From contig NZ_SULI01000015.1 of NCBI RefSeq assembly GCF_005518135.1, forward strand, positions 1-46,313: a stretch of DNA of 46,313 bases, read 5' to 3'. The notes below the pieces were generated by a model, which had not been told where the DNA came from, ran no database searches, and saw only the letters and a list, made by a program, of their open reading frames with translations. Below, piece by piece: positions 17,175 through 27,382 of the stretch (position 1 is the first letter of the stretch; every line of letters begins with the position of its first letter). The DNA comes from Shimia litoralis (GTDB taxonomy: Bacteria > Pseudomonadota > Alphaproteobacteria > Rhodobacterales > Rhodobacteraceae). The translations under genes were made by a program, and so were the position numbers.

Positions 17175-17521
17175 GCGTTATCTCCCGACTCGGGGGTGTC
17201 CGTGGTGTTGATCCGATCCGTGTCAGACGACAGGAATGCACCCAAGGCAATCATCACCACAAGCGCAGTCATCCCAAACGAAATCACAATCGCGGTTAAA
17301 ACCAAGGCCTGAGGCAGTGGGTCAGTATAAGTGGCGTCCGCATATTTGCTCAGGATTGGCGGCATGTTTTGCACAAGCCGACCCGTTGCGAACAAGAAAA
17401 CGTTCACCGCATACGATAACAGGGATAACCCCAAGATGACCGGAAAGGTGCGACGGCGCAGGACAAGATAAACCCCACATGCGGTCAAAACAGCGACGGC
17501 GCTTGCGACAAGAGCTTCCAT
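17171..17521 (-). CDS. mrpC: Mrp Na+/H+ antiporter subunit C
   Basis: The 116-aa NuoK-like subunit has three helices and the GVYLVLRRRTFPVILGLSLLSYAVNVFLF region in adjoining stretches, then DPLPQALVLTAIVISFGMTA, the MnhC/NuoK signature. I take the ATG at 17521, 1 nt after the mrpA stop and preceded by AAGGGG, rather than the GTG at 17539 that overlaps mrpA. It ends with a short charged tail and overlaps mrpD by 4 nt. Confidence 0.93.
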   Translation of the reverse strand: MEALVASAVAVLTACGVYLVLRRRTFPVILGLSLLSYAVNVFLFATGRLVQNMPPILSKYADATYTDPLPQALVLTAIVISFGMTALVVMIALGAFLSSDTDRINTTDTPESGDNA

Positions 17522-17522
17522 A

Positions 17523-20384
17523 TCAAGCTTCCCCTTCACTTACTTTCGGATCATCCCGTTCGGGATTGATATCCATTGGATGTTCGCTTTCGATGCCGGG
17601 TTGCCACGCATATCGTGCAAAGCTCTCCAATGCGAGCATGATGGCGCCGAATACGGCAAGGAACACACCCAGGTCGAATAGTGCCGCTGTGGCCAATTCG
17701 AATTTCTCCAGTCCCGGCAAATACACATATCCAAAGGCGCTTGTTAGGAACGGAAGATCATTGAACCATGCGCCCATGCCAGTGGCTGCGGCGATCAGGA
17801 CACCTCCACCGATGATCCCGTGATATGGGAATGTCTGTCGGGCGGACGCCCAAGCAAATCCAGAGGCCATGTATTGCATGACAAAGGCTGTGGCGACGAC
17901 CAGTCCAGCAATAAACCCACCTCCCGGAAGATTGTGCCCACGCAAGAAGATATAGACCCCCACCAACAAGGCGATCGGCATCATCACACGTGTCGCAACG
18001 ACCATCATCATTGGGTGGGCATCACCGGCAATCGGCTGATCTGGTTCACGGTTAAGCAGTCGTGCGCGCACGTTTGAGGCCAGCACGGATTCTGTCAGGG
18101 CAAAGATGACCACGGCCGCGATACCCAGAACGATGATCTCGCCAAAGGTATCAAACCCTCTGAAGTCGACAAGGATCACGTTCACGACGTTGGTGCCGCC
18201 GCCGCCTTTATAAGAATTGGCCAGGTGGTACTCGGAAATCGACGGTTGCGAGAAATCCCCCAACAAGACGGCATACAGAAGTCCACCCACACCCACACCG
18301 GCGATGATCGAAATGACCACATCGCGGACCCGTTGGGCCTTGGTCGAATCAATGGGTGTGTCTTTGGGCATAAAGTTCAATGCCAGAAGCAGGAGGATGA
18401 TCGTCACCACCTCGACCGAGATCTGGGTCAGCGCCAAATCCGGAGCCGAGAAATAGTTGAACGTCAAAGACACCATCAGGCCAGTGACGCCGATAATGAC
18501 CAAAGCCAAGAGGCGATTGCGATGGTACAGCACCACACATGACGCTGACACAACCAAACAGACCCAACCCATCACTGCCAAGGGGCCAAGGTCGCCAAGC
18601 GGTTTGATGTGTGCCGGTGCATTTCCTGTGAAATAGGCATAGCTGGCCATACCGAAGACAAAGACCACAAAGATGCCAGCATATCGCGTCAATGATCCGT
18701 CGTGGAGGGCATTGGTCAGGCGTTCGCTCGCGCGCACTAGCATGGCGATCAAAGCTTCGAAAATGGTTTTCGCCTCGGGGCGCGGTAACGCATTCCATAG
18801 ACGCTCGAGCGGCTTGTGTTGCCACAACAAAAACAGACCTGCCACAGTGGCAAAGGCTGACATGTAGAGGGCTGGGGTAAACCCGTGCCAGATTTTGAGA
18901 GAATAGTAAGGCAGCTCGGCATCGCCGATGACCGCCTGCGATGCGACGGCAACAATCGGCCCTGCAATCGCTTTGGAAAACAGGCCAATAAGCACCACAA
19001 GGCTGACCAAAATCGCGGGTGACAACCACAGCCCGGGACCCGGATCATGTGGGTGTGCAGGATAATCGTTGCGCTGGGGGCCGAGGAACGTGTGTGCAAT
19101 CAGTCGGAAGGAATACGCAGCCGAGAACAATGCACCCAGCACGACAAGCGCCGGAAGCAGATAATGCGAATGCCACCAGACCGTATGCGCGGCCTCTTCC
19201 AGCATCATTTCCTTGGATAGAAACCCGTTCAGTGGTGGAATGCCAGCCATCGACAGGCTGGCCAGCGTCACCATGGCGAATGTGATTGGCATCAATTTGC
19301 GCAACCCGCCAAGACGCTTGATATCGCGTGTACCGGTTTCATGATCGACAATCCCCGCAGACATGAAAAGGGCCGCTTTGAACGTTGCGTGATTGATGAT
19401 GTGAAACACCGCGGTGACAGCCGCGATTTTGGTGCCGAACCCCAACAGCATGGTGATCAGACCCAGATGGCTGACGGTCGAAAACGCCAGAAGCGCCTTC
19501 AGATCGTCTTTGAACAACGCGATCTTGGCGCCGACGACCATGGTTACCAGGCCGGTCGTGGCCACGATATAGAACCATTCGGGTGTTCCAGCCAACACGG
19601 GCCAGAGACGCGCCATGAGGAACAGGCCTGCTTTGACCATCGTGGCCGAATGCAAGTACGCCGAGACCGGCGTCGGAGCAGCCATGGCGTGAGGAAGCCA
19701 GAAATGAAAGGGGAACTGGGCGGATTTTGTAAAGGCCCCGATCAGAATCAGGATCAACGCAACAAGGTAGTACGGAGACGCCTGAATGGCGTCTTTCTGC
19801 GTCAGGATCACGCTGAGATCATAGCTGCCGGCGATCTGTCCCAAGATCAAAAGCCCTGCAATCATGGACAGCCCGCCCAAACCAGTGACGGTCAAAGCCA
19901 TCCGAGCGCCTTGGCGCCCTTCTGGCAGGTGCTTCCAAAAGCCAATCAGCAAGAACGACGAAAGTGAAGTCAATTCCCAGAATACCAGCAAAAGCAGGAT
20001 GTTGTCGGATAAAACGATGCCAACCATCGCCCCCTGAAACATCAGAAGATATGCGTAAAACTGCCCCATCGGGTCTTCGCGTGACAGATAAAACCGGGCG
20101 TAGAGAATGATCAAAAGCCCTATTCCAAGAATAAGACCCGCGAACAAGAGGCCAAGACCATCGAGGAAAAAGTTCATATTCAAGCCGAGGGCCGGCACCC
20201 ATTCAATGCGTGCGGTTAACACCTCGCCGCGCATCACCTCTGGGGCGTGGGTTAACAACCCTACAAGCGCCAAAAGCGTTGTTCCGCCCGCTGACCATGC
20301 GGCGGCATTTCGGCCAGCACGGATCAAAAGTGGGGGAAGAATAGCGCCCAAAAACGGCAACAGCGCGATCAAGACCAGCGACAT
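17523..20384 (-). CDS. mrpA: Mrp Na+/H+ antiporter fused subunit A-B (PhaAB type)
   Basis: This 953-aa protein combines MrpA and MrpB. Residues 1-~500 are the NuoL-like antiporter core, with E137 in FWELTS, K220 in FTKSAQFPFHFWLPHAM and K251 in TMVKAG. The MrpA C-terminal helices follow to about 770. Residues ~785-930 form an MnhB domain (MMPIALLVGVYIFLRGHNLPGGGF). The fusion is typical of group 2 (Pha) operons of alphaproteobacteria such as Sinorhizobium; stand-alone mrpB is absent, as expected. The complex exports Na+ or K+ using the proton gradient and supports salt and pH tolerance. GGAGA precedes the ATG. Confidence 0.95.
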   Translation of the reverse strand: MSLVLIALLPFLGAILPPLLIRAGRNAAAWSAGGTTLLALVGLLTHAPEVMRGEVLTARIEWVPALGLNMNFFLDGLGLLFAGLILGIGLLIILYARFYLSREDPMGQFYAYLLMFQGAMVGIVLSDNILLLLVFWELTSLSSFLLIGFWKHLPEGRQGARMALTVTGLGGLSMIAGLLILGQIAGSYDLSVILTQKDAIQASPYYLVALILILIGAFTKSAQFPFHFWLPHAMAAPTPVSAYLHSATMVKAGLFLMARLWPVLAGTPEWFYIVATTGLVTMVVGAKIALFKDDLKALLAFSTVSHLGLITMLLGFGTKIAAVTAVFHIINHATFKAALFMSAGIVDHETGTRDIKRLGGLRKLMPITFAMVTLASLSMAGIPPLNGFLSKEMMLEEAAHTVWWHSHYLLPALVVLGALFSAAYSFRLIAHTFLGPQRNDYPAHPHDPGPGLWLSPAILVSLVVLIGLFSKAIAGPIVAVASQAVIGDAELPYYSLKIWHGFTPALYMSAFATVAGLFLLWQHKPLERLWNALPRPEAKTIFEALIAMLVRASERLTNALHDGSLTRYAGIFVVFVFGMASYAYFTGNAPAHIKPLGDLGPLAVMGWVCLVVSASCVVLYHRNRLLALVIIGVTGLMVSLTFNYFSAPDLALTQISVEVVTIILLLLALNFMPKDTPIDSTKAQRVRDVVISIIAGVGVGGLLYAVLLGDFSQPSISEYHLANSYKGGGGTNVVNVILVDFRGFDTFGEIIVLGIAAVVIFALTESVLASNVRARLLNREPDQPIAGDAHPMMMVVATRVMMPIALLVGVYIFLRGHNLPGGGFIAGLVVATAFVMQYMASGFAWASARQTFPYHGIIGGGVLIAAATGMGAWFNDLPFLTSAFGYVYLPGLEKFELATAALFDLGVFLAVFGAIMLALESFARYAWQPGIESEHPMDINPERDDPKVSEGEA

Positions 20385-20755
20385 ACAGCATTCTCCTTCA
20401 GTCGGCGCCTGTTCCCAAGCGTTCCGATAGGCCTAATGTTTTTCTCGCGCTAGGCAAGACCTCGTGTGTTCATGAAGCGAAGACAGGGCTGTTTTTGGCG
20501 CTGATCGTCCACGCCTAGGGCAAAAATTGCGCCAGATCAGGATTCCTGAGGCCAATTGGTCGCGCGGCGGACAGTCTTTGCGAAACCGTGTTTCGAGACA
20601 TGAATATAGTGGACGTATCATTCGTCATGACGACGCAAGCGACAAGCCCAGATTGTCAGAATTACCATTTGTTTTAAGAACAGCAACCCGTGCAGAGATA
20701 TCGTGGGTTCAAGGTCGTTGGTCCAGACACTTTTTCGCCGCACTGTTGAATTCAA
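20385..20755. other. 371-bp intergenic region between the cyclase and mrpA
   Basis: No convincing gene is seen; small plus-strand frames lack a ribosome site. It must hold the mrp promoter unless transcription runs through from the cyclase, but I find no good -35/-10 pair. A perfect 12-bp palindrome TCGTCATGACGA lies at 20622-20633. No terminator with a T run follows the cyclase stop. Confidence 0.5.
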
Positions 20756-22486
20756 TCAGGCACGTGCAGGCGTCTTTTGCGGTATCGCGGAATAGGCTTG
20801 GACTGGCGCGGCATAGCCCTTGAGCGAGATCGGAGGAGGCAAGTCGAATTTGACTGTGTCCAGACCGGCGTTTGCGTCGAATGTGGCCTGATCGACAAGA
20901 ACCTCTCCGGGCGCGGCTTTGCCACACAAACGCGCCGAGAGATTCACCACCGAGCCCAACACGGTAAAGTCCATGCGGTCGCTTGCCCCCATGGCACCCA
21001 TCACGACTTCTCCGGATGCTATACCCAACCCTACATCCAGCCCGTATTTTGGGTTCTGGGCCAATAGGGTCGCCATCGAATGCTTGATCTCAACGGCACA
21101 GGCCACAGCGCGTTGTTCCATTGTGTCGCCCTCGAACACGGCGACGAGCGCATCGCCGATGAACTTGTCGATATCCCCGCCGTGCTCTTCGACAATGCGC
21201 GACTGGACTTCTAAATACATATTCAGCATGTCGATCACGACTTCGGGTGCGACGCTCTCGGAAAATTCGGTGTATCCACGAATGTCTGAAAACAAGACAG
21301 ACACGCTGTGACGACTGCCGCCGCGCGACATGCCAGCTTGTTTGGCTTCTTGGATCGCACTCATGGTGCCGTGTGATACGAATTTCATCAATTCCAGACG
21401 TTCGCCCAATTGCGCCGCCATGACGTTGATGCGCGCAGAAAGATCGCCGATTTCGTCTTTGGAGCGCACGTTGTCGACCCGCGCGGTAAAATCACCGTCG
21501 CCCACACGCTCTGCGACCCGTCCAATGCTGAGAATCGGATTGGTGAGGCGGCGCGCAAAAAAGAGCGCTGCCAAGCTGGCCAGCGAGAACCCGATTAGGC
21601 CGACGATCGTGATCCGGCGGGTCATCTCGTATACGACCGCATAGGCGTTGCGTTCTGACAGTTCGGTGATGATCGCCCAAGGGAACCAGTCACTAAAGGC
21701 ATAGGCGCCCAGCATTGCGGTGCCATCGGGCCGCACGTAGGGCACAAGCGCGTCTGCGCGCATGCCCGCTACGATCAGCGGCATGGCAGAGCTTACAATA
21801 TCCCTTTGAAGCAAGAGCTCAGATTCTTGCTTTAGGACGGTGCGCCCAGCCTGATCGATCACCGTGATCTCTCCGCGGTGCCGAAACGGGTGATTTTGTA
21901 CAATGGTGCCCAAGGCATTCATATTGACCTTGGCCACCAAAGTGACCTCGCGCCCTGCAATGCGGGTTTGTAGAGGCAGGGCAACCGTGGCAATCCAGTC
22001 GTTTGTGCCCGCCATACGAGACACCAGCGGCCGACCATGTTGGCCAGTTGCCTTGATCGACGCAATCAAGTCGCCACTGGTGGCGAGCTCTGAAACAGGG
22101 TCGAAATTCAGGGCTTGAAGCGTTTCGGAATAGGTCTGGTCCGTCACCAGCATCGGCAAATCCGACCCGTGAACTGCTAGTTGCAAGGCGATCACATCCG
22201 GCAGCTCTTTGAGGCCGAGCGTCAGCAAGGACACTTTTTGGGCGACGCCCAATTCGTCGTTGTCGATACCATTGCGGATCACCTGCAAGGGAGTCAGCCA
22301 CAACCCGCGATACGCGTTATCAAATTCGCTGCGCAATTGTGTGGCCACAGCGGTCAGGTCTTCATTCGCAGCACTCTTGAGTTCGTCGCGTGTGATCCGC
22401 ACAAGGTTTTCACCGACCATCGCCAAGGGGGCGATTGCAATGCTGGCCGCAAACACAAAAAACTTGAGAGGTAGAGGGAAACGCAT
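20756..22486 (-). CDS. Membrane class III adenylate/guanylate cyclase with Cache-like sensor and HAMP
   Basis: In this 576-aa protein, residues ~5-25 are a membrane/signal segment and ~28-285 an extracytoplasmic region resembling a Cache sensor. Residues ~292-311 form a second membrane helix, ~312-362 a HAMP linker (NPILSIGRVAERVGDGDF) and ~393-565 the class III catalytic domain. Catalytic residues look complete: metal aspartates D401 (VLFSDIRGYT) and D445 (KFIGDA), base-selecting K441 and T508 (DFTVLG), and transition-state N515 and R519 (VNLSARL). It probably makes cAMP in response to a periplasmic signal; cGMP cannot be excluded. Its start overlaps the PKD gene's stop by 1 nt, so the two are translationally coupled. 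Confidence 0.93.
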   Translation of the reverse strand: MRFPLPLKFFVFAASIAIAPLAMVGENLVRITRDELKSAANEDLTAVATQLRSEFDNAYRGLWLTPLQVIRNGIDNDELGVAQKVSLLTLGLKELPDVIALQLAVHGSDLPMLVTDQTYSETLQALNFDPVSELATSGDLIASIKATGQHGRPLVSRMAGTNDWIATVALPLQTRIAGREVTLVAKVNMNALGTIVQNHPFRHRGEITVIDQAGRTVLKQESELLLQRDIVSSAMPLIVAGMRADALVPYVRPDGTAMLGAYAFSDWFPWAIITELSERNAYAVVYEMTRRITIVGLIGFSLASLAALFFARRLTNPILSIGRVAERVGDGDFTARVDNVRSKDEIGDLSARINVMAAQLGERLELMKFVSHGTMSAIQEAKQAGMSRGGSRHSVSVLFSDIRGYTEFSESVAPEVVIDMLNMYLEVQSRIVEEHGGDIDKFIGDALVAVFEGDTMEQRAVACAVEIKHSMATLLAQNPKYGLDVGLGIASGEVVMGAMGASDRMDFTVLGSVVNLSARLCGKAAPGEVLVDQATFDANAGLDTVKFDLPPPISLKGYAAPVQAYSAIPQKTPARA

Positions 22487-25400
22487 CAGCCGGATTCATC
22501 TCGTTCGCGGGCTTTGACCGTGATTGTGTCCATCGACACCCCGCACGCCAACCCTGTTGAGTCTGTCGCCGTCACCGTAACAGAGAAATCGCCTTGGGCA
22601 CTGTATTTATGACGTGCCACGGCGCCGGGGGCGTTTGACCCATCGCCGAAATCCCAATTAATAAAGACGCCGTGCCCATCTGGGTCACGTGCCTCGCTCG
22701 CGTCAAACCTAACAAAATCGTGCGCCCCTGAAATCAGCGTCGAGCGATCTGTGCCTGCGGACACGACGGGAGGTGCATTCACTAGAATACTGGCCTCGTC
22801 AAATGCGGTATTGCAGGTGGCACCACTGTCGTCCGTGACCGTCAAGCGGGCGGTGATCTGGCCGGGTTGGTCAAACGCACGTTCAATACGCTTGCCGCGC
22901 ATTTCAACACCATCCGAGAACTCCCAGAGCCACTCGGTAATGGTGCCGTCCAAGTCGGTTGAACTGCTTGCATCCAAGGCGACTGTGTCACCGGGGCATA
23001 CAATTCTGTCCGCACCCGCAAGTGCGGTGGGGGGGGCATTCACCTGAGCAACGATCACTTCGGTACTCACCGAGTTTGCCAACCCTTTGCCGTCATCCAA
23101 TGTCAGGGTCACAGGATATTGGCCCGAGGCAGAAAATGCGTGTGACACCGTGTTACCTTGTGCGGCGGTTCCATCGGAGAAATCCCACGTGGCCTGCATA
23201 TCTGGCCCAACGTTCGCAACCCACTCGCGCGGCGACTGGACACAAAGTGGGCCGGGGTTAGTTAACCCTGCCAAGGGTCTTGGGTTTACCGTGATCGCGG
23301 TTTCCGCAACAGTCGTCGAGTTGGCCACCCCTGCGTCATCCGTGACACTGAGCGTAATGACATAGTCGCCGGGGGTCTCATATCTGTGCGCGCCCAATAC
23401 ACCCTGCGATGTGTGCCCGTCGCCAAAATCCCACAGGAACTGGGTGATGGCACCGTCTGTATCGGTGGAACCGCTCGCATCAAGTACCAATGCCTCGCCC
23501 GAAGCAATGGAGGCAGGGGCATCCAGCGCTGCAATGGGGGCGCTGTTGACAACGATGCGATGCACCGTGTCCAACGTGCTGCACCCTGCGTTTCCACCTT
23601 CAAGGCTGGTTTGCAGCGTCACATCATACACACCCGGTGTGTCAAAGCTTCGGATCACCTCTGCGGTGCTTCCTGTTACTCCATCACTAAAATTCCAGCT
23701 ATGGCTGATGGGTGTCGCATCGCCGGCATCTTTGAGAAGAGCGGTAAACAAGATGGGCTTGCCTGTGGCCGCACGAAGCGGCGCAGCAATCATTTGAGCA
23801 GGCGATGCCACAACAGTATAGATCGCGGTATCTGTGTCCAGAGGGCTGCAGGTGCCATGCGCTTCACCCGTAATCGTGAGGGTCACCGTATGAACACCGG
23901 GGCGTTTGAAAATGTGTACCGGTTGTTCGCCGCTTGCTTCGCGGCCATCGCCAAAGCTCCATGCAAAGGCATTTACTGCGCCATCGGCATCCGTTGATCC
24001 AGAGCCATCCATGCGGATTTGTTGGTTTGTACAGACGGTGCGATCTTGGCCAGCATCGGCAATCGGGCCTTCACGCACAATGGCGGCGATACGATCCACA
24101 TCGGTTCCGTGCACCCCACCGGTCTCGTCTTGGACTTCGAGGGTCACAGCATATGTGCCCGGCTGTTCATAGGTCTTGGTTGGGTTGACGATATCTGCGT
24201 TTGTGCCATCTCCGAAATTCCACCGATACCGGAGCAAATCTGCATCTGCGTCACGACTGGCAGAGGCATCAAACAAGATGGGTTCACCTGAACAGACATC
24301 ACGATTCCTGCCCGCTTGGGCAACAGGACGGGCATTGATGGAGACGGATGTTGCATCAATTGCAGTTGCGTTTTCTACGCCAGACCCGTCATCAATCTGA
24401 AGCGTCACGGGATAGTGTCCCGCATTGGTATAAAAATGCGTGATCTTTTGCCCAAATCGCACAGGAGAGCCATCTCCGAGATCCCAACGATACAACAGCG
24501 TGTCCCCGTCGGCGTCTGACGAGGCCGATGCGTCCAGCTCGACCTTGAGGGTATCGGTCAAAATTTCGGGGCCAGCGTTTGCGATAGGGGGATGATTTAC
24601 CCGAATGGTGCGGCTGTTGACCGCGGTCGCGTTTGCGACGCCGCTGTCGTCTGTGACAATCAATTGCGCGCCCCAGACACCAGGGCTGACATATGCGCGC
24701 TCGACTTTTGCGGCGTTAAGAGGCAGCGCAAGATCATCGAATTCCCAACGGTAGCTCAGCGCGCCCCCATCTGGGTCAAAAGAATCCGACCCGTCAAAGG
24801 AGACCATAGTGCCCGGTGCGACAACGATATCGGTCCCCGCGACCGAAACAGGGGCGGCATTCACCGTAATCAGAATTTCCGTTTCGTCTTGTCCGGCTTC
24901 GGTCGGGAAATCATCGGTCACGCTCAGGCGCACACGGTGCAGCCCTGCGGTGTCAAAGTGATGCTCTACCCGTTCGCCGTGTTTGGTAGTGCCGTCTGGA
25001 AAGATCCACGCATAGTCTTTGATGGCACCATCTGGATCAAGTGATGCGCCAGCATCCACCACGAACATTTGGCCGGGTGCCACCGTTTGTGGCGCACCGG
25101 CATCTGCGATGGGCCGCGCGTTTACCGTCACCTGCGCGACATCGCGGTCTCGATTGCGGGGCGCGCCGCTGTCATCTTGTACGGTCAGGGCGATGTCATA
25201 GGTGCCCGGTCGTGCATAGGCGTGGCGCACTTTGGCACCCGTTCCGGTGGTCCCGTCGCCAAAATCCCACTCGTATTGGATAATGCGGCCATCTTGATCT
25301 GTAGAAGCCCCCGCATCGAACCAGAGATCGCTGGCCGTCACGAACTGATCTTCGCCAGCATGGGCGGTGGGTGCGGCATTCACGATCACCTGTTGGCGGA

Positions 25401-27360
25401 CAGATTGCGAGCCGGACGACGTATCGCTGTTGTCGACGACGGTCAGCGTGACGTCATACCGTCCCGGCGTGTTCCATGCATACGTCGCAACCGGTCCTTC
25501 GCCGATGTTGCCATCTCCGAAATCCCAGAAATGATAGAGAATTGTCCCGTCGGGGTCTGTGGATAGTGACCCATCAAGTTGGAAAGCTTCGCCCGTAGCC
25601 AAAGCACGAGGAGCGGCCACAAAATTGGGTTGAGGAGGTGCGTTTACATCCACAATCATCGCGTCATTTGATGACTGATTGCGCACGCCACTGTCGTCTG
25701 TCACCGTCAGACGTACGACATGGCGCCCGGGGCTTTCAAAGCGATGCGACACATCGCGCCCTGCAAGCACAGCGCCGTCTCCCATGTCCCAAGTATAGTC
25801 AAGGATCTGGCCGTCGACGTCATAGGAATCTTGGGCGCTGAAATTGAAAGTTTGCCCCACAGGACCGCTTTGATCGGTGCCAGCCTCGGCAAACGGAGCG
25901 TGGTTCACAAACACTTGGCGCGTGTCCATTGCATAGAAACAGGGGTGTCCGCTGGCATCTTCGACGCGCAGGGTCGCCGTGTACTCGCCTGCTTTGGGAT
26001 AGACATGCGATACCCTTGCGCCGTCAGCTTTGGCACCATCCCCAAACGTCCAAATATATTTGGTGATGGGCGTGTCAGACGCCAAAGACCCACGTGCGTC
26101 AAAATCCACGGTTTCGCCGGGGGCCACGCCGATAGCGCTTCCGGCTTGGGCCATCGGGGCGGCGCGCACATGTACGTCGACAGTTGTCCGATCACCGCGC
26201 GCTGGGCGCTCGCCGGACTCGATGACTCCAAGCTGTGCCACATAGCGCCCTGCGGTGGTATAGCGATGTACCCCTGCGGGCGCATCTGACGTTGTCCCAT
26301 CCCCAAAGTCCCACTCATAGGTCAAAACGGGGCTTCCTAGTGAACTGCTGCCATCAAAGGCGACCGAGGCACAGTCTGAGAGAGGGGCGATACTTGCTAT
26401 GGCAGTGGGACGGGCAGGAACTGGCGCGATGCGCGGCGGCATTGTCAACGCGATTGCCGCACCGTCTTTGTCAAACACCATAAGCGACACATCGTTCGGG
26501 CGCTCAAATCCTCCGCTTAAGGACAAAGCAAGATTGTTGCCCTGCGGTGTAAGAGTATCGGACGCCCAGAAATCTTGACCGGAAATCCTGAGGGGGATGT
26601 CTTTGTACATTTCTCCCAAAGACAAAGACCCATTGGCCCCGTCAAAATTTTGCACGGTAACCGGGCCGCCTTCATGGGAAAACCAAACCTGAGTGGCAGG
26701 ACCTTCCCCTGGCCAGCGAATAGTGGGCTGATATGAGAAAATTTCGAAATCTTCGGGGGGGTGATTTCGGTCACGCGCGGTGCTCAACCCAATGGAATAT
26801 CCATTTCCGTCGTTCCCTTTAAGGCCTTCGACATCCATCCGGAAATAGGAACGACCATCAATGATTTCGCCCTGTTTGCTGCGTACCGATCCTAACGTGA
26901 CCCAGCGGCCATCGGTTTTCGGTGCACTGTCATAGGTTTTCTCCCGCAATTGCTTGCCAGAGGCCGTGATATCAGGCGCGCGGACCGGGCGGGCGCCGTT
27001 CTCGACCATGTCCGGATATGGAATGCCGCTCAGGGCACCTGTTCCGCCAAAAATGCGAAACCGCGTTTCTGAATCGGCTGGGCTTCCATAGATGAAGTCT
27101 TGATCGCCAGAGGTTTCCGGATCGAAAACCCGAATATATAGACGATCCTGAAAATCTGCTGGGACACTGAAGAAAATCTGTTCTCGGTGGTCTACGTCGC
27201 CTTCGCGGCTTTGGGCCGCGGCCCCATAGACGACAAGCAATCCAAGGTCGGGAGACGCGACACGGCTTTGGGCGAACACAGGCTGTGGGGCCATGCAAGC
27301 CAACGCCAGCACAGAGCCCCAAGTCCGAGGTCCACCAAATCGAGTTTTCTTGTCGCCCAT
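22486..27360 (-). CDS. Giant exported protein with about 15 PKD domains
   Basis: At 1624 aa, it has an N-terminal signal peptide (MGDKKTRFGGPRTWGSVLAL, ending PVFAQ near residue 31) and a ~280-residue N-terminal domain I do not recognise. About fifteen PKD domains of ~87 residues follow, from ~315 to the C-terminus, each with a WDFGDG-like core and a YDVTLTVTDDSG-like strand. Some are variant, e.g. WIFPDG and WEFDDL. PKD domains are Ig-like adhesion or spacer modules on envelope and secreted proteins. There is no C-terminal anchor, autotransporter or sorting motif; the chain stops just after the last PKD. The frame extends upstream to 27492 but overlaps the FecR gene. The ATG at 27360 has GGGAG and the signal peptide. 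It overlaps the cyclase gene by 1 nt. Confidence 0.9.
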   Translation of the reverse strand: MGDKKTRFGGPRTWGSVLALACMAPQPVFAQSRVASPDLGLLVVYGAAAQSREGDVDHREQIFFSVPADFQDRLYIRVFDPETSGDQDFIYGSPADSETRFRIFGGTGALSGIPYPDMVENGARPVRAPDITASGKQLREKTYDSAPKTDGRWVTLGSVRSKQGEIIDGRSYFRMDVEGLKGNDGNGYSIGLSTARDRNHPPEDFEIFSYQPTIRWPGEGPATQVWFSHEGGPVTVQNFDGANGSLSLGEMYKDIPLRISGQDFWASDTLTPQGNNLALSLSGGFERPNDVSLMVFDKDGAAIALTMPPRIAPVPARPTAIASIAPLSDCASVAFDGSSSLGSPVLTYEWDFGDGTTSDAPAGVHRYTTAGRYVAQLGVIESGERPARGDRTTVDVHVRAAPMAQAGSAIGVAPGETVDFDARGSLASDTPITKYIWTFGDGAKADGARVSHVYPKAGEYTATLRVEDASGHPCFYAMDTRQVFVNHAPFAEAGTDQSGPVGQTFNFSAQDSYDVDGQILDYTWDMGDGAVLAGRDVSHRFESPGRHVVRLTVTDDSGVRNQSSNDAMIVDVNAPPQPNFVAAPRALATGEAFQLDGSLSTDPDGTILYHFWDFGDGNIGEGPVATYAWNTPGRYDVTLTVVDNSDTSSGSQSVRQQVIVNAAPTAHAGEDQFVTASDLWFDAGASTDQDGRIIQYEWDFGDGTTGTGAKVRHAYARPGTYDIALTVQDDSGAPRNRDRDVAQVTVNARPIADAGAPQTVAPGQMFVVDAGASLDPDGAIKDYAWIFPDGTTKHGERVEHHFDTAGLHRVRLSVTDDFPTEAGQDETEILITVNAAPVSVAGTDIVVAPGTMVSFDGSDSFDPDGGALSYRWEFDDLALPLNAAKVERAYVSPGVWGAQLIVTDDSGVANATAVNSRTIRVNHPPIANAGPEILTDTLKVELDASASSDADGDTLLYRWDLGDGSPVRFGQKITHFYTNAGHYPVTLQIDDGSGVENATAIDATSVSINARPVAQAGRNRDVCSGEPILFDASASRDADADLLRYRWNFGDGTNADIVNPTKTYEQPGTYAVTLEVQDETGGVHGTDVDRIAAIVREGPIADAGQDRTVCTNQQIRMDGSGSTDADGAVNAFAWSFGDGREASGEQPVHIFKRPGVHTVTLTITGEAHGTCSPLDTDTAIYTVVASPAQMIAAPLRAATGKPILFTALLKDAGDATPISHSWNFSDGVTGSTAEVIRSFDTPGVYDVTLQTSLEGGNAGCSTLDTVHRIVVNSAPIAALDAPASIASGEALVLDASGSTDTDGAITQFLWDFGDGHTSQGVLGAHRYETPGDYVITLSVTDDAGVANSTTVAETAITVNPRPLAGLTNPGPLCVQSPREWVANVGPDMQATWDFSDGTAAQGNTVSHAFSASGQYPVTLTLDDGKGLANSVSTEVIVAQVNAPPTALAGADRIVCPGDTVALDASSSTDLDGTITEWLWEFSDGVEMRGKRIERAFDQPGQITARLTVTDDSGATCNTAFDEASILVNAPPVVSAGTDRSTLISGAHDFVRFDASEARDPDGHGVFINWDFGDGSNAPGAVARHKYSAQGDFSVTVTATDSTGLACGVSMDTITVKARERDESG
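22510..26420 (-). repeat. Coding tandem array of PKD repeats
   Basis: About 15 divergent units of roughly 260 bp lie within the giant protein gene, visible as a periodic WDFGDG coding pattern. The units are diverged at the nucleotide level, so this is an old protein-level array, not a recent DNA duplication. Confidence 0.85.
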
Positions 27361-27382
27361 GGTCACGACTCCCTTCTCTGTC

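Noticed and set aside
20527-20823. 98-codon plus-strand frame between cyclase and mrpA
   Set aside because: It runs into the cyclase 3' end, has no ribosome site and no recognisable content.
22510-26420. Periodic plus-strand frames and ~260-bp periodicity suggestive of a CRISPR or satellite array
   Set aside because: The period is explained by the PKD protein repeats on the minus strand; there are no short identical repeats with unique spacers.
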